From Apostichopus japonicus (taxonomy: Eukaryota; Echinodermata; Holothuroidea; Aspidochirotida; Stichopodidae): a stretch of 64,000 nucleotides of DNA. Below are positions 1 to 13,800 of the stretch, piece by piece. Positions within the stretch are counted from its first letter, which is position 1. Each line of letters begins with the position of its first letter. The DNA lies in assembly GCF_037975245.1 (NCBI RefSeq), contig NC_092573.1, forward strand, positions 26,505,265 to 26,569,264, written 5' to 3'. The notes under the pieces were generated by a model that was not told the origin of the DNA, did no database searches, and saw only the letters and a program-made list of their open reading frames with translations. The translations under genes were made by a program, and so were the position numbers.

Positions 1-725
1 TTAGATGATATTTATATGGCACTTATTCTAAAAGTAAGCTCTAAGTGCTTTAAAAACAAAAGAAACTTCATAACTTCATGAAAGAAAATGACAATGAAAT
101 TAAATAGATAAGACAATAAAAATGATAAACAAAAACTATCAACAATAAGAGCAAACTAGAGATACTGCAAAATCTAAACTAACAAGAGCAACATGAAAGT
201 TCAGAAATAAATGCAAACAGAGAAACACAACAAGGGGATCATTAAAAAATATGTTAAAAGAACAAAGAGAAATATTAAATCTGATTTAAAAAGGGGGGGG
301 GGAGTGATTCCATACTTTGGGGGCATAAACTTCAAAGGACCGATCTCCTCTTTTAGTGGAGCTTGGTTTTTGGTGTTTCCATAGAATTTTATCCCTTCTA
401 TTAAGTAGTTAGGGGCAGTGCCTTTAAGACATTTGAAGTAAAGTACTAAAATCTTATACCCCACATGATATTTTTATCTCAGAATAATTTCATATGGTTA
501 CATCATTGGCATTTGATGATAGGGATTGCATTTCCCTGATATTGCACCTGTTGCCAATTAAAAGGAACTCAATTTTATCATAATTTATGTTTAAGAAATT
601 CATTATTATCCATCGTTTAACCTCCCTGATGCAAGCATCTAGAGTTAGAATCTGGTCCTGCATGTTAGAGCCATTAAATGCAACATAACATTGAGTGTCA
701 TCAGCATAGAAATTGTATCGGACAC
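1..725 (-). mobile_element. Non-LTR retrotransposon (CR1/L2/Jockey-like) reverse transcriptase remnant
   Basis: The minus strand encodes the RT active-site region YNFYADDTQCYVAF near 690-720 followed by typical spacing (DACIREVKRWIIMNFLNIN; KIEFLLIGN). After a deletion it continues near 300-460 with the C-terminal block YKILVLYFKCLKGTAPNYL and a decayed 'APKxWNSLP'-like end. It has internal stops and a deletion, so it is a dead copy. It lies in the TEP intron after exon 22. Confidence 0.75.
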
Positions 726-786
726 AATAATGATATCAGCCTGAGATGCCTTATACAATGTATCCATCAAAAATAGTCAATCTTAC

Positions 787-879
787 CAATCACTGTCATT
801 TTACCACTGGCAGAATCTGGAACATAATTTTCTGGCAACAGCAAGGCAGCAGTATCCAAGAATATGCCGGATTCATAAT
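787..879 (-). CDS. TEP exon 22: last TEP exon in the window
   Basis: Residues 971-1001 plus 1 nt: DYESGIFLDTAALLLPENYV then PDSASGKMTVIG. Family members read L-P-x-x-[VA]-V-x-[DG]-S-x-[RK]-x-x-[VI]-x-[VI]-x-G about 15-25 residues before the thioester motif. The acceptor is TTGGTAG|AT and the donor ATTG|GTAAGA. The next exon should carry the thioester and is outside the window. Confidence 0.9.
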
Positions 880-3800
880 CTACCAAACATGAAAATATTT
901 ATCACATGAGTGCTGATAAGTTATTATGACATAAAAGAAACTATCATGTATATATATGTATAGATCATATATAATGTAAAGTACGATAGAAGTGAAGGCT
1001 AGCGCAACTCTCTCAGTTAAATGTTTCGGATATCAGAATAGTACACATGCTGAGGTGATCAGTGGATATCTGACAACCTACAGTATTGTGTATTCATCAA
1101 TGAGATCAGTACTGCAGAAGTTTGAAATCTGCACTGAACTGATAAATAGTAAGAGAGCCATCTTTGAAGAACTGCACACTATGATTTCAGTGCTATACTA
1201 ATCAATAATATCACATAGCCATTTATGCTGCACTGATTACTAGAATCTGATAATCTATTCTTACTGATCAATGGGATCTGCTGGTAATTATTCTGTACTG
1301 ATGAATGGGATTTAAACCATTTATGCTGCACTGATGACTGGAAACTGATAATAATTCATTTGTACTTATCAATGGGATCTGTTAGTGAATATGCTGTATT
1401 AATCAATGGGATCACAAAACCCTTTATGCTGCACTGATCACTAGAATCGGCCGGTCCAGGTAGTATACTACCTGGACCGGCCACAACCACCTCCTCATTT
1501 GACACAAGCTGTTTGTTTACCCTTTCACTAAAATCCTGGATTTAGGCACCTGGCAAAAGACCCATTTTGCTCTATCCACCCGACAGAACTCTCTGTCCAC
1601 ATACCGCATCAGTGAATCCCCACACAATACCATTCTTCCTTTAGATGTCTCCCCTCCTTACTGAGCACTATTTTCAACTACACTTCAGCCATCATTCACA
1701 TCCAAATCAACATGTGTCCACTACTTATCCACTCACCCTGGGAGACTTCATTACCATCATACCCATCACAAACACCATGCAACTCTTCCACAGGTAACAC
1801 CTCAAATCCATTCCTACTTGGAACATTCTCACAAAAATCCCTTTCAACAACTGCACTACTCACACTATTCCTGACTTCAATCCATTCACAGCTTTCAATA
1901 GCTCCTCTAATTCCTTAAATTTCATACGCATTTTGCAAACATACGCAAACTCAACGACGCTGCATTTAAAATCACATTCCAAGCCAGACATCTCAAACTC
2001 AATCCACATGTTGCACTCATCACAGCAGACTTGAAATGCTCAGGCACATCCCTATTGATCCATAGGCTAATACTTTTAGGCACAGAAAACATGTGAACAC
2101 AGAAAATTGATAACTCACAAAGAGCAGCTTAGGCTCAACAGAGACTATACACAGAAGGATAGGATACACTGACGCTGCAGTCCTGAAGGAAATTTGTTTT
2201 TTGTTTTGGTTAAGGCAATTGTGAGTATTGGACTGCTCTGCATATAATTTGCATTACCATGTATAAAGTAACAATTATTAGATACTGCATCCACTATTGA
2301 ATAAGGAACTGGATGGTTAATGGCTACAAACTTTTATGAAGCAAATATGTTACTAGATCAGGATATCCAAAAATAAGAAGGGACATTGGGAAATTTATTG
2401 CAATATGTTGTAACCAAAAGAAAAACCCATAAAGTTAACCAGCTTAGTGATTCTGTGCCAAACTTGATGTGAAAACATTACATGTAAACTACAAGCATGG
2501 TTCTAATAAGGTGGTATAAATAAGGTACGTATTTAGGTAAGTATGAAGTTCATCCAAGCTATACTTTTTAAGTTGTCTTGTTTACAAGGTTCTCAAGCTG
2601 TAACCTGTCTATGTAAAATGAACTGTGGTATCCACTAATTCCAATATGCTTCTTGTACTCAATCAGATGGCACCACATACCAATTATCATGTTCATCCAA
2701 GCTTCACTTATTGAGTTATCTTGTTTACAAGGTTTTCAAGCTTGAACTATGTTGACTTCAAATTGCCACCAACTTTTTCTGAAGTACTCAACTATCCACA
2801 TATACAAAGTGTAACAATACATTTTTAACTATTGTGTTTACAAAGATTTCATGCTTTGATCTGTATCGACCTCAAATGACATCAGCCACTTTCAAGTAGT
2901 TCTAGCACTTTCCAAGGGGGAACTACATACCAAGTTTGAAATTTATCCAAACTTCACTTTCTGAGTTATCATTAACAAGTTTTCAGACTTTGACCTATGT
3001 TGACCTCAAATGACATTTGACCTCCCTAAATGTCAATAGGTCTTTTGCACTCGGTAAGGTGTATTACCCCTTTAGATGTGAAATTATCTTGTTTACAAGC
3101 TAAGACTTCAAACACACACATGCCATCACCACTGAATAAATTTCTTTTGCCTTAAGGAAAGGAATCGATTACATGATGTGGTACCATCATCTCAGACCAA
3201 TGTCTTTGTTTTGTCTCAGTACTGTAAATGAGGTCATATCTAAATATTGCCAAAAATTGATGACACTCCAAGCATTCATTAAAAGAAATATTCACCTTGT
3301 GGACAGAAGTATGAAGTATGTGCTTGTTCCTCCTCTACACCTTCAGCCTGTGCAACAAACAAAGAAATATATCAATTATTTTCATTTAAAGGGTGTGAAG
3401 ACTCGCACACAAAGAAACATCTCATGCCGGTAATCTGACCTAGTTTCGAATGAGGTGTAACAGAAGTGTTAGACACCACCATCGATCCCAGAAATACACA
3501 CACAGCTTGCTACCGTCGATAATTATACACTAGTGTACTGTCAATACATACAGCTACGGTCAATATCCACAACACAGTGTACAAAGCAGCGTGGACACCT
3601 CAGGTCTAGATAAAAGATAACAAGGTATCACGTTTCATTACTGTCTGCATTTTGTAGCGACAAGATGAAAACGTCATTTGCAAGCAACGGGAAGTTAACT
3701 TTTTCTGAGCGCGGCAAGCGGTTTGGGGCGAGTCTTTAATGCCTTTAAGCACTTAGAACTACAAATGATGTTTTATGATTGTTTTACATGAAAGAAAAAC

Positions 3801-6588
3801 AGATGCTTAATCAGAATATTGTTTCCTTTCCTTGGCAGCAAGGCAAACATATATCTTAAAGCCCAGTCACATCTCACCGGATTGCAATAACGGAGAGGGA
3901 ACGAATACAAAAAAAGGCACTCCGTTGATGTACGTTCGTATCCGTTTAGTCTGCGGTTCTCCTCCGTCCATCTACGTTTCATTACCGGGAGGGTCCGGTT
4001 TGTTCGGTGTCGATTTTGAACATGCATAAAACTTGGAACGGACATCTACCGAAAAATGTCTCCCTTATTTATTCGTTACTAATCCGTTAAGCTTCCGTTT
4101 TATCAGTTTCTCATGCGTTTTGTTCGTTCTGTATGCGTTTGGCATACTGTATTTCTCCGTTCGTCTCTGGTTATTGCTATTGCTCACCGGATCATTAACA
4201 GACAAAGAACGGATGAAACGTAGAAGTACAGTACCTATACCGTATATTCGACGGATGCTAACGTAGAAATAACGGAAGTGCAAAGGAATAAAACTGACAA
4301 TGAACAGATAGGTAACGTACGTTAAATGGAAGAAACGGAAGAACTCAGGCCAGGAAAGTATAACAGACGGACATAGAACAGAGATGCAGCGTACTTCCAC
4401 CTTGTCCACTCCAAGCCTTCCACGCCTCATTCTGCTCCTATAACCTCTACAGTCGACACCTACATCATGGACCCTTCAGAAAGATTCAAGCTTCACACCA
4501 CAGTGTCAGCTTTACAAGCACAGATGCTTATCATTGAAGCCAACATCAAGACCAATGAACAAGTCAAGAAGAGAAGGAAGAGACGTGCTCAGCTTAAGTG
4601 CTGGTCTAGGGCCTTGCTAGGTCCACAGAGAAGACGGCAGTGTGGTCTTTATGACCAACTAATGCAGGAGCTGCGAAGGGAAGACCAAAATCTTTCATCA
4701 ACTTCATGAGGATGCACCCTGATTTTGAGGCACTCTGGAGGCCCAGGTTTTAGACCGTTTCTTCTCCGTTGCTAGTCCGGTATGTCTGTTACTTTTCCGG
4801 TACTCCTACGTTTTGTATGTTCTTTATCCGTTAATTGTCCGTTGTAAATTCGATACTATCCGTTGGTGTTCGTTAGTTCGTTCGTTGTTATTCCGTTGTT
4901 CATCCGTTGTTCGTCCGTTGCTGTTCGTCCCTTGTACGTTTGTAATCCGTTTTCACCGTTGAACGTCCGGTACGTTGCAACCCCCAGATGCATGCGCGAC
5001 AACTTTTGCCAACGGAAATAACCGGAAGACAGTTTTTCGCGCGTACTCTTGTCTGTTCGTGCAATCCGGTGAGATGTGACTGGGCCTTTAAATATCAATG
5101 CACTACCTCAACAAGCAAATCCCTTCGGATGGAATCCTGTGTCCCAACCTCGGCACTAACTTGTGCCTCTCCGCATATTCCATTCACATCATTCACAGAT
5201 ACAGCGTCAACTACAGAAAGATAACAGAACCAAACATCAAATACTTAAGAATATATATATATATTTGCACATGTGCAAAAACAGCTGGACTTACGTTTGT
5301 GTTTTGAGATACAAAAGCTATGTGATGAAAAACAATGATACATCTTTAACAAATGACAATAGTTGATTAGTTTTCACAGACATCTTTTCCTATATATGCA
5401 TTACAACATAAAAGTACACAGTATTCTCCAATAAGATAATGCTCTGTTAAAGCTGACTATGCACAGTGACTTAAATTTATTTGAACAGCATTTAAATAGC
5501 AAAGCAGTACAGCGTTATCAGTCAGATTAAGCTTAAGATGATTCAAAGTTCCTCCACTTTAAGATCTAGTAGAAAAGCTAGTACAACGCAAACAGTAATA
5601 TAATCACATCATAATAATGACCTTGCATGAATCCTAGCAAGCTATTGCTGTATATTATATACCATGCAAGCCCAGTTTGAATCAAATCAAACTGAAATAT
5701 TTTAACTCATAGTTTAAGTCTAACTTGTGGAAAGTAATATATTGTTAACAACTCACATGTACCTGTATATTGCTGTATGTTTTCTTTTGTTTATTTTTAA
5801 TGGGCAATGGACTGTAAGTGCCTAAAATTAATCCATGGATCAACTCAGAAATAAACATTTCTTTTATCTGCAAATGTGTCACTACTGTAGGAAATATTCT
5901 GGAGCTATGGTAATATTCTATTTAACACTGTATTTATTTTTTGAACTCACAATAAAACTAAATGATCCTTGGGGGTTGTTGACAATGAATAGAGACACAC
6001 TGAACACCTCAATTTGGCATAACCAGCAAGTCTTGTGTAGCTGTATTTGCAGCATACTAAACTAACAGTTTTGCATGCATTGGATCAAAGTCTGACCTGC
6101 CTAAACTACAATATGTGTACTATCATAATCAGAGTAAATATCATATACAGCTGTCCAAAAAATTGTAAGAACTGAAGTATTTTCTTCAAACCATTAACTT
6201 ACGTTGGATAGGAATGTTACCCAAGAGGAGAGGTTGTATGTAGAACTGCACACCTACAGCTCCATTACAGACACATACAAATTTACTGTCATCTTCCAAT
6301 AAAGCAAAGTGTGGGTTTCCCTGCAGTGTAACTTCTACCTGTTAAAAACAAGGACCAGCCGGAAACCCAACTGGCTTAGTGACTCTTGGACACATTTCAC
6401 ACAAGAACATTTTACGATGACACTCATGACCTGCTTACAGTGACCATTGACCCATCACATCTGCAAGGGGGTGGGATGGGGGGCACAAGGGAGTGAGAGA
6501 ACAAGAAGACTCAGAAATGCTGCAGGTCCCTGGAACCATTATGTCACTCAGATTTTCAGAGAGTTAAATATGAGAAATACCTCTTTTT

Positions 6589-6625
<37 letters not shown>

Positions 6626-7772
6626 TTTAAAAGAGAAGAGAAGGAAGCTAAGTGTAGTATGACTCCTTGTAGTGTATGTTATAAAAGATTTTCAATGCAG
6701 GCCTATAGCAACGGCTGTAGGTCTGCAATTACAGCCTAGGTTAAATGTTAAATTTTTCATATAAGCATGGCAGAGAATTACACCTTTTCATTCAAGAAGT
6801 AGTAACTTTCTTGGCCAGAAGAGTAACATTCTCATTCGACTTTCACTTACAGTACAGGGCAATAAGGAGGCGTAAGGTGAAAATTGCCCATATCATGGTC
6901 ACCACCACAGTGACCACACTTTATTGTACATATCTTCAATGTTAGCAGAACATTCAATTAGCAATTAATTTCCTGTTCATAATGAATATGTCACTTTGGG
7001 GTCAAGTCAGTTACCCTTAACTATAATACAACTGATCTTGCAGTTAAAACTTTATAACACTGACAAGAAAAAAAACTGAAAAGCAAATAATCTTGGTCAA
7101 GAAATGTTACTGAATATTCCAATCAGACCAAGAGTTTTAGGAGAATGGGTATCTGGTTTTTTCTTAATTTTGATATTCAATGATAAAGAAATGATCTTGG
7201 ATGGATTAAATTTACCACAATACATTCCATGAAATTTCTTAGCTAAGATATCGAGCAACAGAAACTCCATAAGATATACAACTAATCATTAATTATATGG
7301 TATCAAATAATAAACACAGAGAGGTTTCTCAATGTTTATAATACTAGTACATAGTAGGAGTACAAAAGAAGCCTTTAAAGATAGTTTAGAAATGAATAAT
7401 CAATTAAACTAACCATGAAATACTCAGTGAGGTTCCTTCATGCCGCTTTTGCAGCAATAGGACCCGAGTCCAAGGATATGTTCATGTATAATCGAGATGT
7501 TAACTTACCACTAAACAATCGGTGAGGTAGCTAAACACACTGAGATCAATAGGTATCTCCTCTCCACGAATGACCGAGTACGGAATATTGAGGTCAATGA
7601 AGAAAGCTTGAAATGCTCTAATGGTAACTTGTTCAGATATCCCCAAACCGCTATCTTTATTCAGACAAAATCCACTTCCAACCCAATCGGTGATTGTATC
7701 AGGTGCTTGCACAATAACACTTGTACTGCCAGAAGTCCTTTAAGAAGAACAAAAATTAACGCTGTTGTTGTT

Positions 7773-7838
<66 letters not shown>

Positions 7839-10800
7839 GTTAATGAAATGGAGGTAAACAACAAAGGCAATGAATATATATAAATGAAAATCGTAATGAG
7901 TTGGAAAATCAAGAACAGTGAAAAAACTTCCAGCCTCCACCGGGACTCGAACCCGGGCCTCCCGCTCTGTACCCGGACACCCTAACCACTAGGCTATGAA
8001 AGCTGATTGTATGTCCAGAGGTTCGAAACCGGTAAGGAAGGTCGTAATTCCACTGTAAGTGTTTGTCACCTGTATCGAACAATACTAGTTCTGGTTTTGG
8101 TGACATATTTTGCCTTACTCTAGAGATCAAACATGATGCTAACCAACTCGAAAATCATTTGTGATTCCTAAAGCCGGATCTAGAAAGAGATACTTTGAAC
8201 AGACTTAATGTTAATGAAAACGACAAAGGCAAAGGAATATATATAAATGAAAATTGTAATTGTAGGTGTGGTTGGGAGAATACTACTACAACATTGTTGT
8301 CTAGGTGTGGTTGGGATATTTTATCTATGTAATATGTTCACTATGCAGACCTATTCTATCCACTATGTCTTGTGAGACAGGGAGAATACAACTACAACAT
8401 TGTTGTCTGGGTGTGGTTGGGATATCTTATCTATGTAATATGTTCACTATGCAGACCTATTCTATCCACTATGTCTTGTGAGACAGGGAGAATACAACTA
8501 CAACATTGTTGTCTGGGTGTGGTTGGGATATCTTATCTATGTAATATGTTCACTATGCAGACTATTCTATCCACTATGTGTTGTTTGACAGGGAGCATAC
8601 AATTACAGCATACAACATTATTGTCTAGGTGTGGTTGGGCTGTCTTATCTATGTAATTTTCCCCTTATATTGAATTTTATTATGCTGCAAACCACTTGTA
8701 CTGACAGTATGAGCAGTAGGAATATCCAAAATTTCAGGTTATGAACTATTCTTTGTTCCTCCTATAGAGTTTTTGTCTTGGCAAATTTGACCACCCTCTT
8801 TTTTTACAATTCAGCTGAAAACTTTTTGAATAAACAAATTTTAACAGCATCAACCACTACTTTGCATGGTAATGTGATCAAGTTAATATCTTGATGTCAA
8901 ACAATTGTCATTGGTTTGATTTTAACATGTCGTATGCCAGCATCGACAAGTTCGTCAGAGAGGAAGGCTGCAAGTATAAAACTATCCAATATGTGCTTGA
9001 ATTGGACATGACCATATATGATGCAAAGTGGCAAATTTTTGGCAATTATAAAAATGTTGGTCTCCGTAGGCAACTTATTTTGGAGGAACAAAACTTCAAC
9101 AAAGAATACCTTTGGAGATAATTTTTGAAAACGGTTTGTAAACTTTGCCCTCAAATGAACCTTGACTAGGCTCAACTGTATTGTTCTTAACATATTATGT
9201 TTACCTGAAGCTAAGAGAGTCACACACAAACACCCAATTGTTCTTAAGATATTGTGCTTACAAGCTAAGTGTGTCACACACATACACGCAATTGTTCTTA
9301 AGATATTGTGCTTACCAGGTAAGTGTGTCACACACATACACACTATTGTTCTTAAGATTTTGTGTTTACAAGCTAAGGGTGTCATACACATACACACTAT
9401 TGTTCTTAAGATATTGTGCTTACAAGCTATTAAGTGTGTCAAACACATACGCACTATTGTTCTTAATATATTGTGCTTACAAGCTAAGTGTGTCACATAC
9501 ATACACACTATTGTTCTTAAGATATTATGCTTACAAGCTTAGTGTGTCACACACATACACAATATATTGTTCTTAAGATATTGTGCTTACAAGCTTAGTG
9601 TGTCACACACATACAATATATTGTTCTTAAGATATTGTGCTTACAAGCTTAGTGTGTCACACACATACACAATATATTGTTCTTAAGATATTGTGCTTAC
9701 AAGCTTAGTGTGTCACATACATACACAATATATTGTTCTTAAGATATTGTGCTTACAAGCTAAGTGTGTCACATACATACACAATATATTGTTCTTAAGA
9801 TATTGTGCTTACAAGCTAAGTGTGTCACATACATACCTTAAATTGTTCTTAAGATATTGTGCTTACAAGCTAAGTGTGTCACATACATACACAATATATT
9901 GTTCTTAAGATATTGTGCTTACAAGCTTAGTGTGTCACATACATACACAATATATTGTTCTTAAGATATTGTGCTTACAAGCTTAGTGTGTCACACACAT
10001 ACACAATATATTGTTCTTAAGATATTGTGCTTACAAGCTAAGTGTGTCACATACATACACACGCACCTGCATATGTAGGTTCTGCTGCCAGCCAGCAGCA
10101 TCAGAATCAAACCCAATACTGGTATTTACTGTGATATGAGGTATCCACAAACTATGTGACAGATCTGTTTAAGATGTGCTTCTAATGTTATGCTTACAGA
10201 GGTTTTCACAATTACACCATTTTTGGACTAATATGAGCTTGGGTCTTTGCCAAAAAAAAGCTCCATAGAAACCAAAGGGGAATTTGTTTCCTTTATACAG
10301 ATATGCTGTTTTGAAGCATCCATCCCCTCTCCCTGTCCACCCCCCCCCCCCTCCACACCTCTACACATGCACAAATAAACCATTGGCAAACATTTTTAAG
10401 CCATTGAAACACGTATCAAGCATACCCAACTGGGTAAAGATCCCAAAGCCATGTCTCTGGAAAGTAAGTTCTGACCCTTTGTGAAGGTTCTGATTCAACA
10501 TCTTCTACAGTATTGAATTCTGCTACTTGATCAGCAAATGCATAAGCCCCTAGAAGGAACAAAAATATTAAAATATTATTAACATTTAGTTGATAAGGAG
10601 TGTTGAATCAAACTGTTAAATAGGACTGAATAAGAAAAACAATACATTATTTTCAATATTAAGGTTCCATTGCTAACAATTTTACTCTTAAAGTAACATG
10701 TAGTGCAGAAGCTCTGTCAGTGCACATTGATAAATAATGCAAACAAGAAAATATCAGGGCTTTGTTCAATTAAATTCATTATTGAATTTGACAATTTCTA

Positions 10801-13800
10801 ATGAATTAGATGCTAGTCTTTGCATGGACTAACAAAGTTTGTAAAACAGCAAACTGAGCTGAAATTAGAATAATCAGCATGCGCACTATGCATCCACAAA
10901 GATTCTGTGATATATGGGTATTAGGGTGGGTAAAAAGCTTGTCTCAAGGTCACATTCATGTGCATGAGAATGTTTCTTAATTACAATTAGATGTTTCTTA
11001 AGGTCAGCTTGATTTTAAATCTGAAAGTTCAGATTAATCTTTATAAACTACAGTAGGCTTCATGAATAAATGGGAGATTTTCTTGAATGGTAATTACATG
11101 ACACTTACTGGGATAATATTGATTGCAAGGACTTGTCTCTATCAATAAATTGCTGATGTAGATTAATCCAGAATCCTAGACAAAGGAGACAGGAATTGTA
11201 AAATGTTAAGAGACAATTTAACTCTGCTTTAGTTTGATGGTGTCATGTACACAGCAAATGGTGAAAAAGTTTCATAAGTCAACTTTTCTCAGGCCTTTCT
11301 CTCACCCAGCTACAAGATTTATCATAAATATGTACAACATTCATCCCTTTCGTTTCATTTCAAAATTATCACCAGGCTGATCAATAAGCTAAAATACTCC
11401 TGGTATTCTTGTTTTCAAATATATCTGTTTACTAGTGTTTTTAGGAATAAAGCCATTTGATGTTAATGCTATTAGCATCATTCTGAAACAAATCCTGTAT
11501 CCTGTACTTTACTTTAATAAATATTAAATGTTTGATGCTAATTTGACTTCAGTTCTGTTCAGCATATCATAACTGATGAATCAAGACCTAATTAATTAGG
11601 TTAACTAGATTAAACAAGACTACATGATGTCCATCTATTTGATCTACCACAAAGGTGTTTGTAGTCCATCAATAATTTGTTGCTGCATAGGGTTACATTT
11701 CCTATAATTTACCACAAATGCCTTTGAGGCATCCTTATATTTAGGGGATTATGATCCAAGTTGAGGGGGTTACATTTCATATAATTTACCACAAATGCCT
11801 TTGAGGCATCCTTATATTTAGGGTATGATGAACCAAATCGAGGGAAGAAGTAGTCCAACTGTCTTTTCTTCCTCTTGTTCACATCTGGCTCCTCCGTATT
11901 ACGTCCTATTAAGTAGTCTATGCGATAGTCATAGATATCATACTCCTGATACTCAGCCTCTACACATGATGGGGGTCCATCTCGGTAGCCACCATCCTCT
12001 GATAACAGGTACTTCTCTATGCTCGAAAACACCTGGTATGACAAAAGAATTCTCAAAATATATGTTGTTCATTTAAATGCTGATCAATCAATTATTGAAT
12101 GTTCACTTAATGGAACTTGTGACGATATTATTATGCAATGCAGTTACTTTTAGAATTTTAATGCAATTATAGTGTGATGTATGAATAGTATGTAGAATCT
12201 CAATGTTATGAAAGTCTGAGAAATGATGTTATCAATCATTTATGTTAATTCAAATGAGAGTTTAAAGTTGGCTATTTTATTATAGGCAAATAGACTATCG
12301 AGTCTGATAGTAAAGAAGTAGCTAAAGACTACTTCAGTGGATATGTTGTCTCCTTATAAACTGATTGATCTTAGACAAGCAAATCTGAGCATTTTCTTTA
12401 CAGCTATACTTATCTGTAACAAGGTCTGCATAAGCAAATGTTATTCTGGGGGCCATGAGTTATTGTGACATACCCACCATAAATATGCCAGGAGTCGCAG
12501 ATGCTTATTTTTAAATAAAGCAGTCAGCTTTTACAACCGTTTTTTTTTAAGGAATAGGATTTTTTATTCACACAGAATGTAATTGCTTGTTAGCTTTCTT
12601 GCCATAATTTGACAAGAAGTCATAATTATAGTCAATTGAGTTTTGTTGGAATGCCTTTCCAACAGCACTATAAAATTATAATTTAGATCATTGCAAGGGA
12701 AGACATTATGTAGCTCCAGCAGTTGGCTTTCATGTATGCTACTGTATACATCCTAAAGGTGTTCACTGCGGGCAAACAGTATCGCACATATTTCGTGTCT
12801 TCTCAGTCAGATTGACAAGTAGCTATAGGTAAATATATGATTGGTTAAAAGAAACAAATGACAAGCCCCCAGCCTGAATGGATCAGGTATCTACACTTCT
12901 TATAAACAAGTAAATATTTACACTAGATGCAAACATCAGCATCATGCAGAGTTCAATTAAACGTAAACATGAGAGTTTCCATTAATGATGATTCAGTCAT
13001 TATCTACCATTCAGTCAGTGTAAGACAGATTGAACAGAAATAAATATAGATCATCTTGTCGTTTCCTGTTTTGTAGTTTAATAGATTGTTAGGTTAATTA
13101 GTGACAGATAACTTGAAATTCAACTTTCCACAAGAAATGCAGAAATTGTTGTTGTAACAAATTGTAAACACATGTTGCCAATGTAGTGAGGTGAACTCTT
13201 ATATGTAGGGCTTGATACTACTCATCAGTGCTCTTGCCATGCTCAGGGAGTATAACTATTGACCAATTGCTGGACACCCTCTTGACCCTGTCCATTAGTA
13301 TTGTACCACAGTTAATGTAGTGACGGTAGTGGAAATATTCCCCTGGTTAATGCGAAGTCTCATCATGTGATTATAGTTATGGTCGGTATATATATACTAC
13401 ATGTTAAGTAATGAGGTTTTTGTCAGCCTCACATGATGATCGTATCAGTGAGCTGAATGGAAGGCACACTAGAGCAGTGCATCCAATGCAGCCAACACGT
13501 GTTAGCGTGGTTGGCCGACCAAACATGCGGACGAGTTGGGAAACCTGACCAGAATTTGAGAATATAATAACATGTAGAAGATTATACCATAGTTATGTGT
13601 CATCACCACTTGCTACTATAGGCCACTGTCATCCCAGGATCCGCTGCTGTAATGGTCTTGTTGGTTTGAGGCTGTATTTTCTTGGTTTATAAATCAAGAG
13701 TAACTCTAGTCTCTGGTGTCGCCCTTATTGCTGTAACCGATTCCAATTGACAGTCTTACCCATCTTGTCCTCTTCCTTCATCGGTGCACAACCCTTCACC

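Noticed and set aside
4033-4430. Overlapping open frames inside the Harbinger element
   Set aside because: No family signal and rich in simple CCGTT/CGGA repeats; only 4467-4770 shows transposase motifs.
7935-8000. Functional tRNA gene
   Set aside because: A and B boxes are present but the stems do not pair as a tRNA and the same unit recurs with a common body, so it is a SINE head.
9162-9908. Open frames of 70-200 residues on both strands
   Set aside because: Products of a tandem repeat whose unit is often a multiple of three; no protein-family signal.
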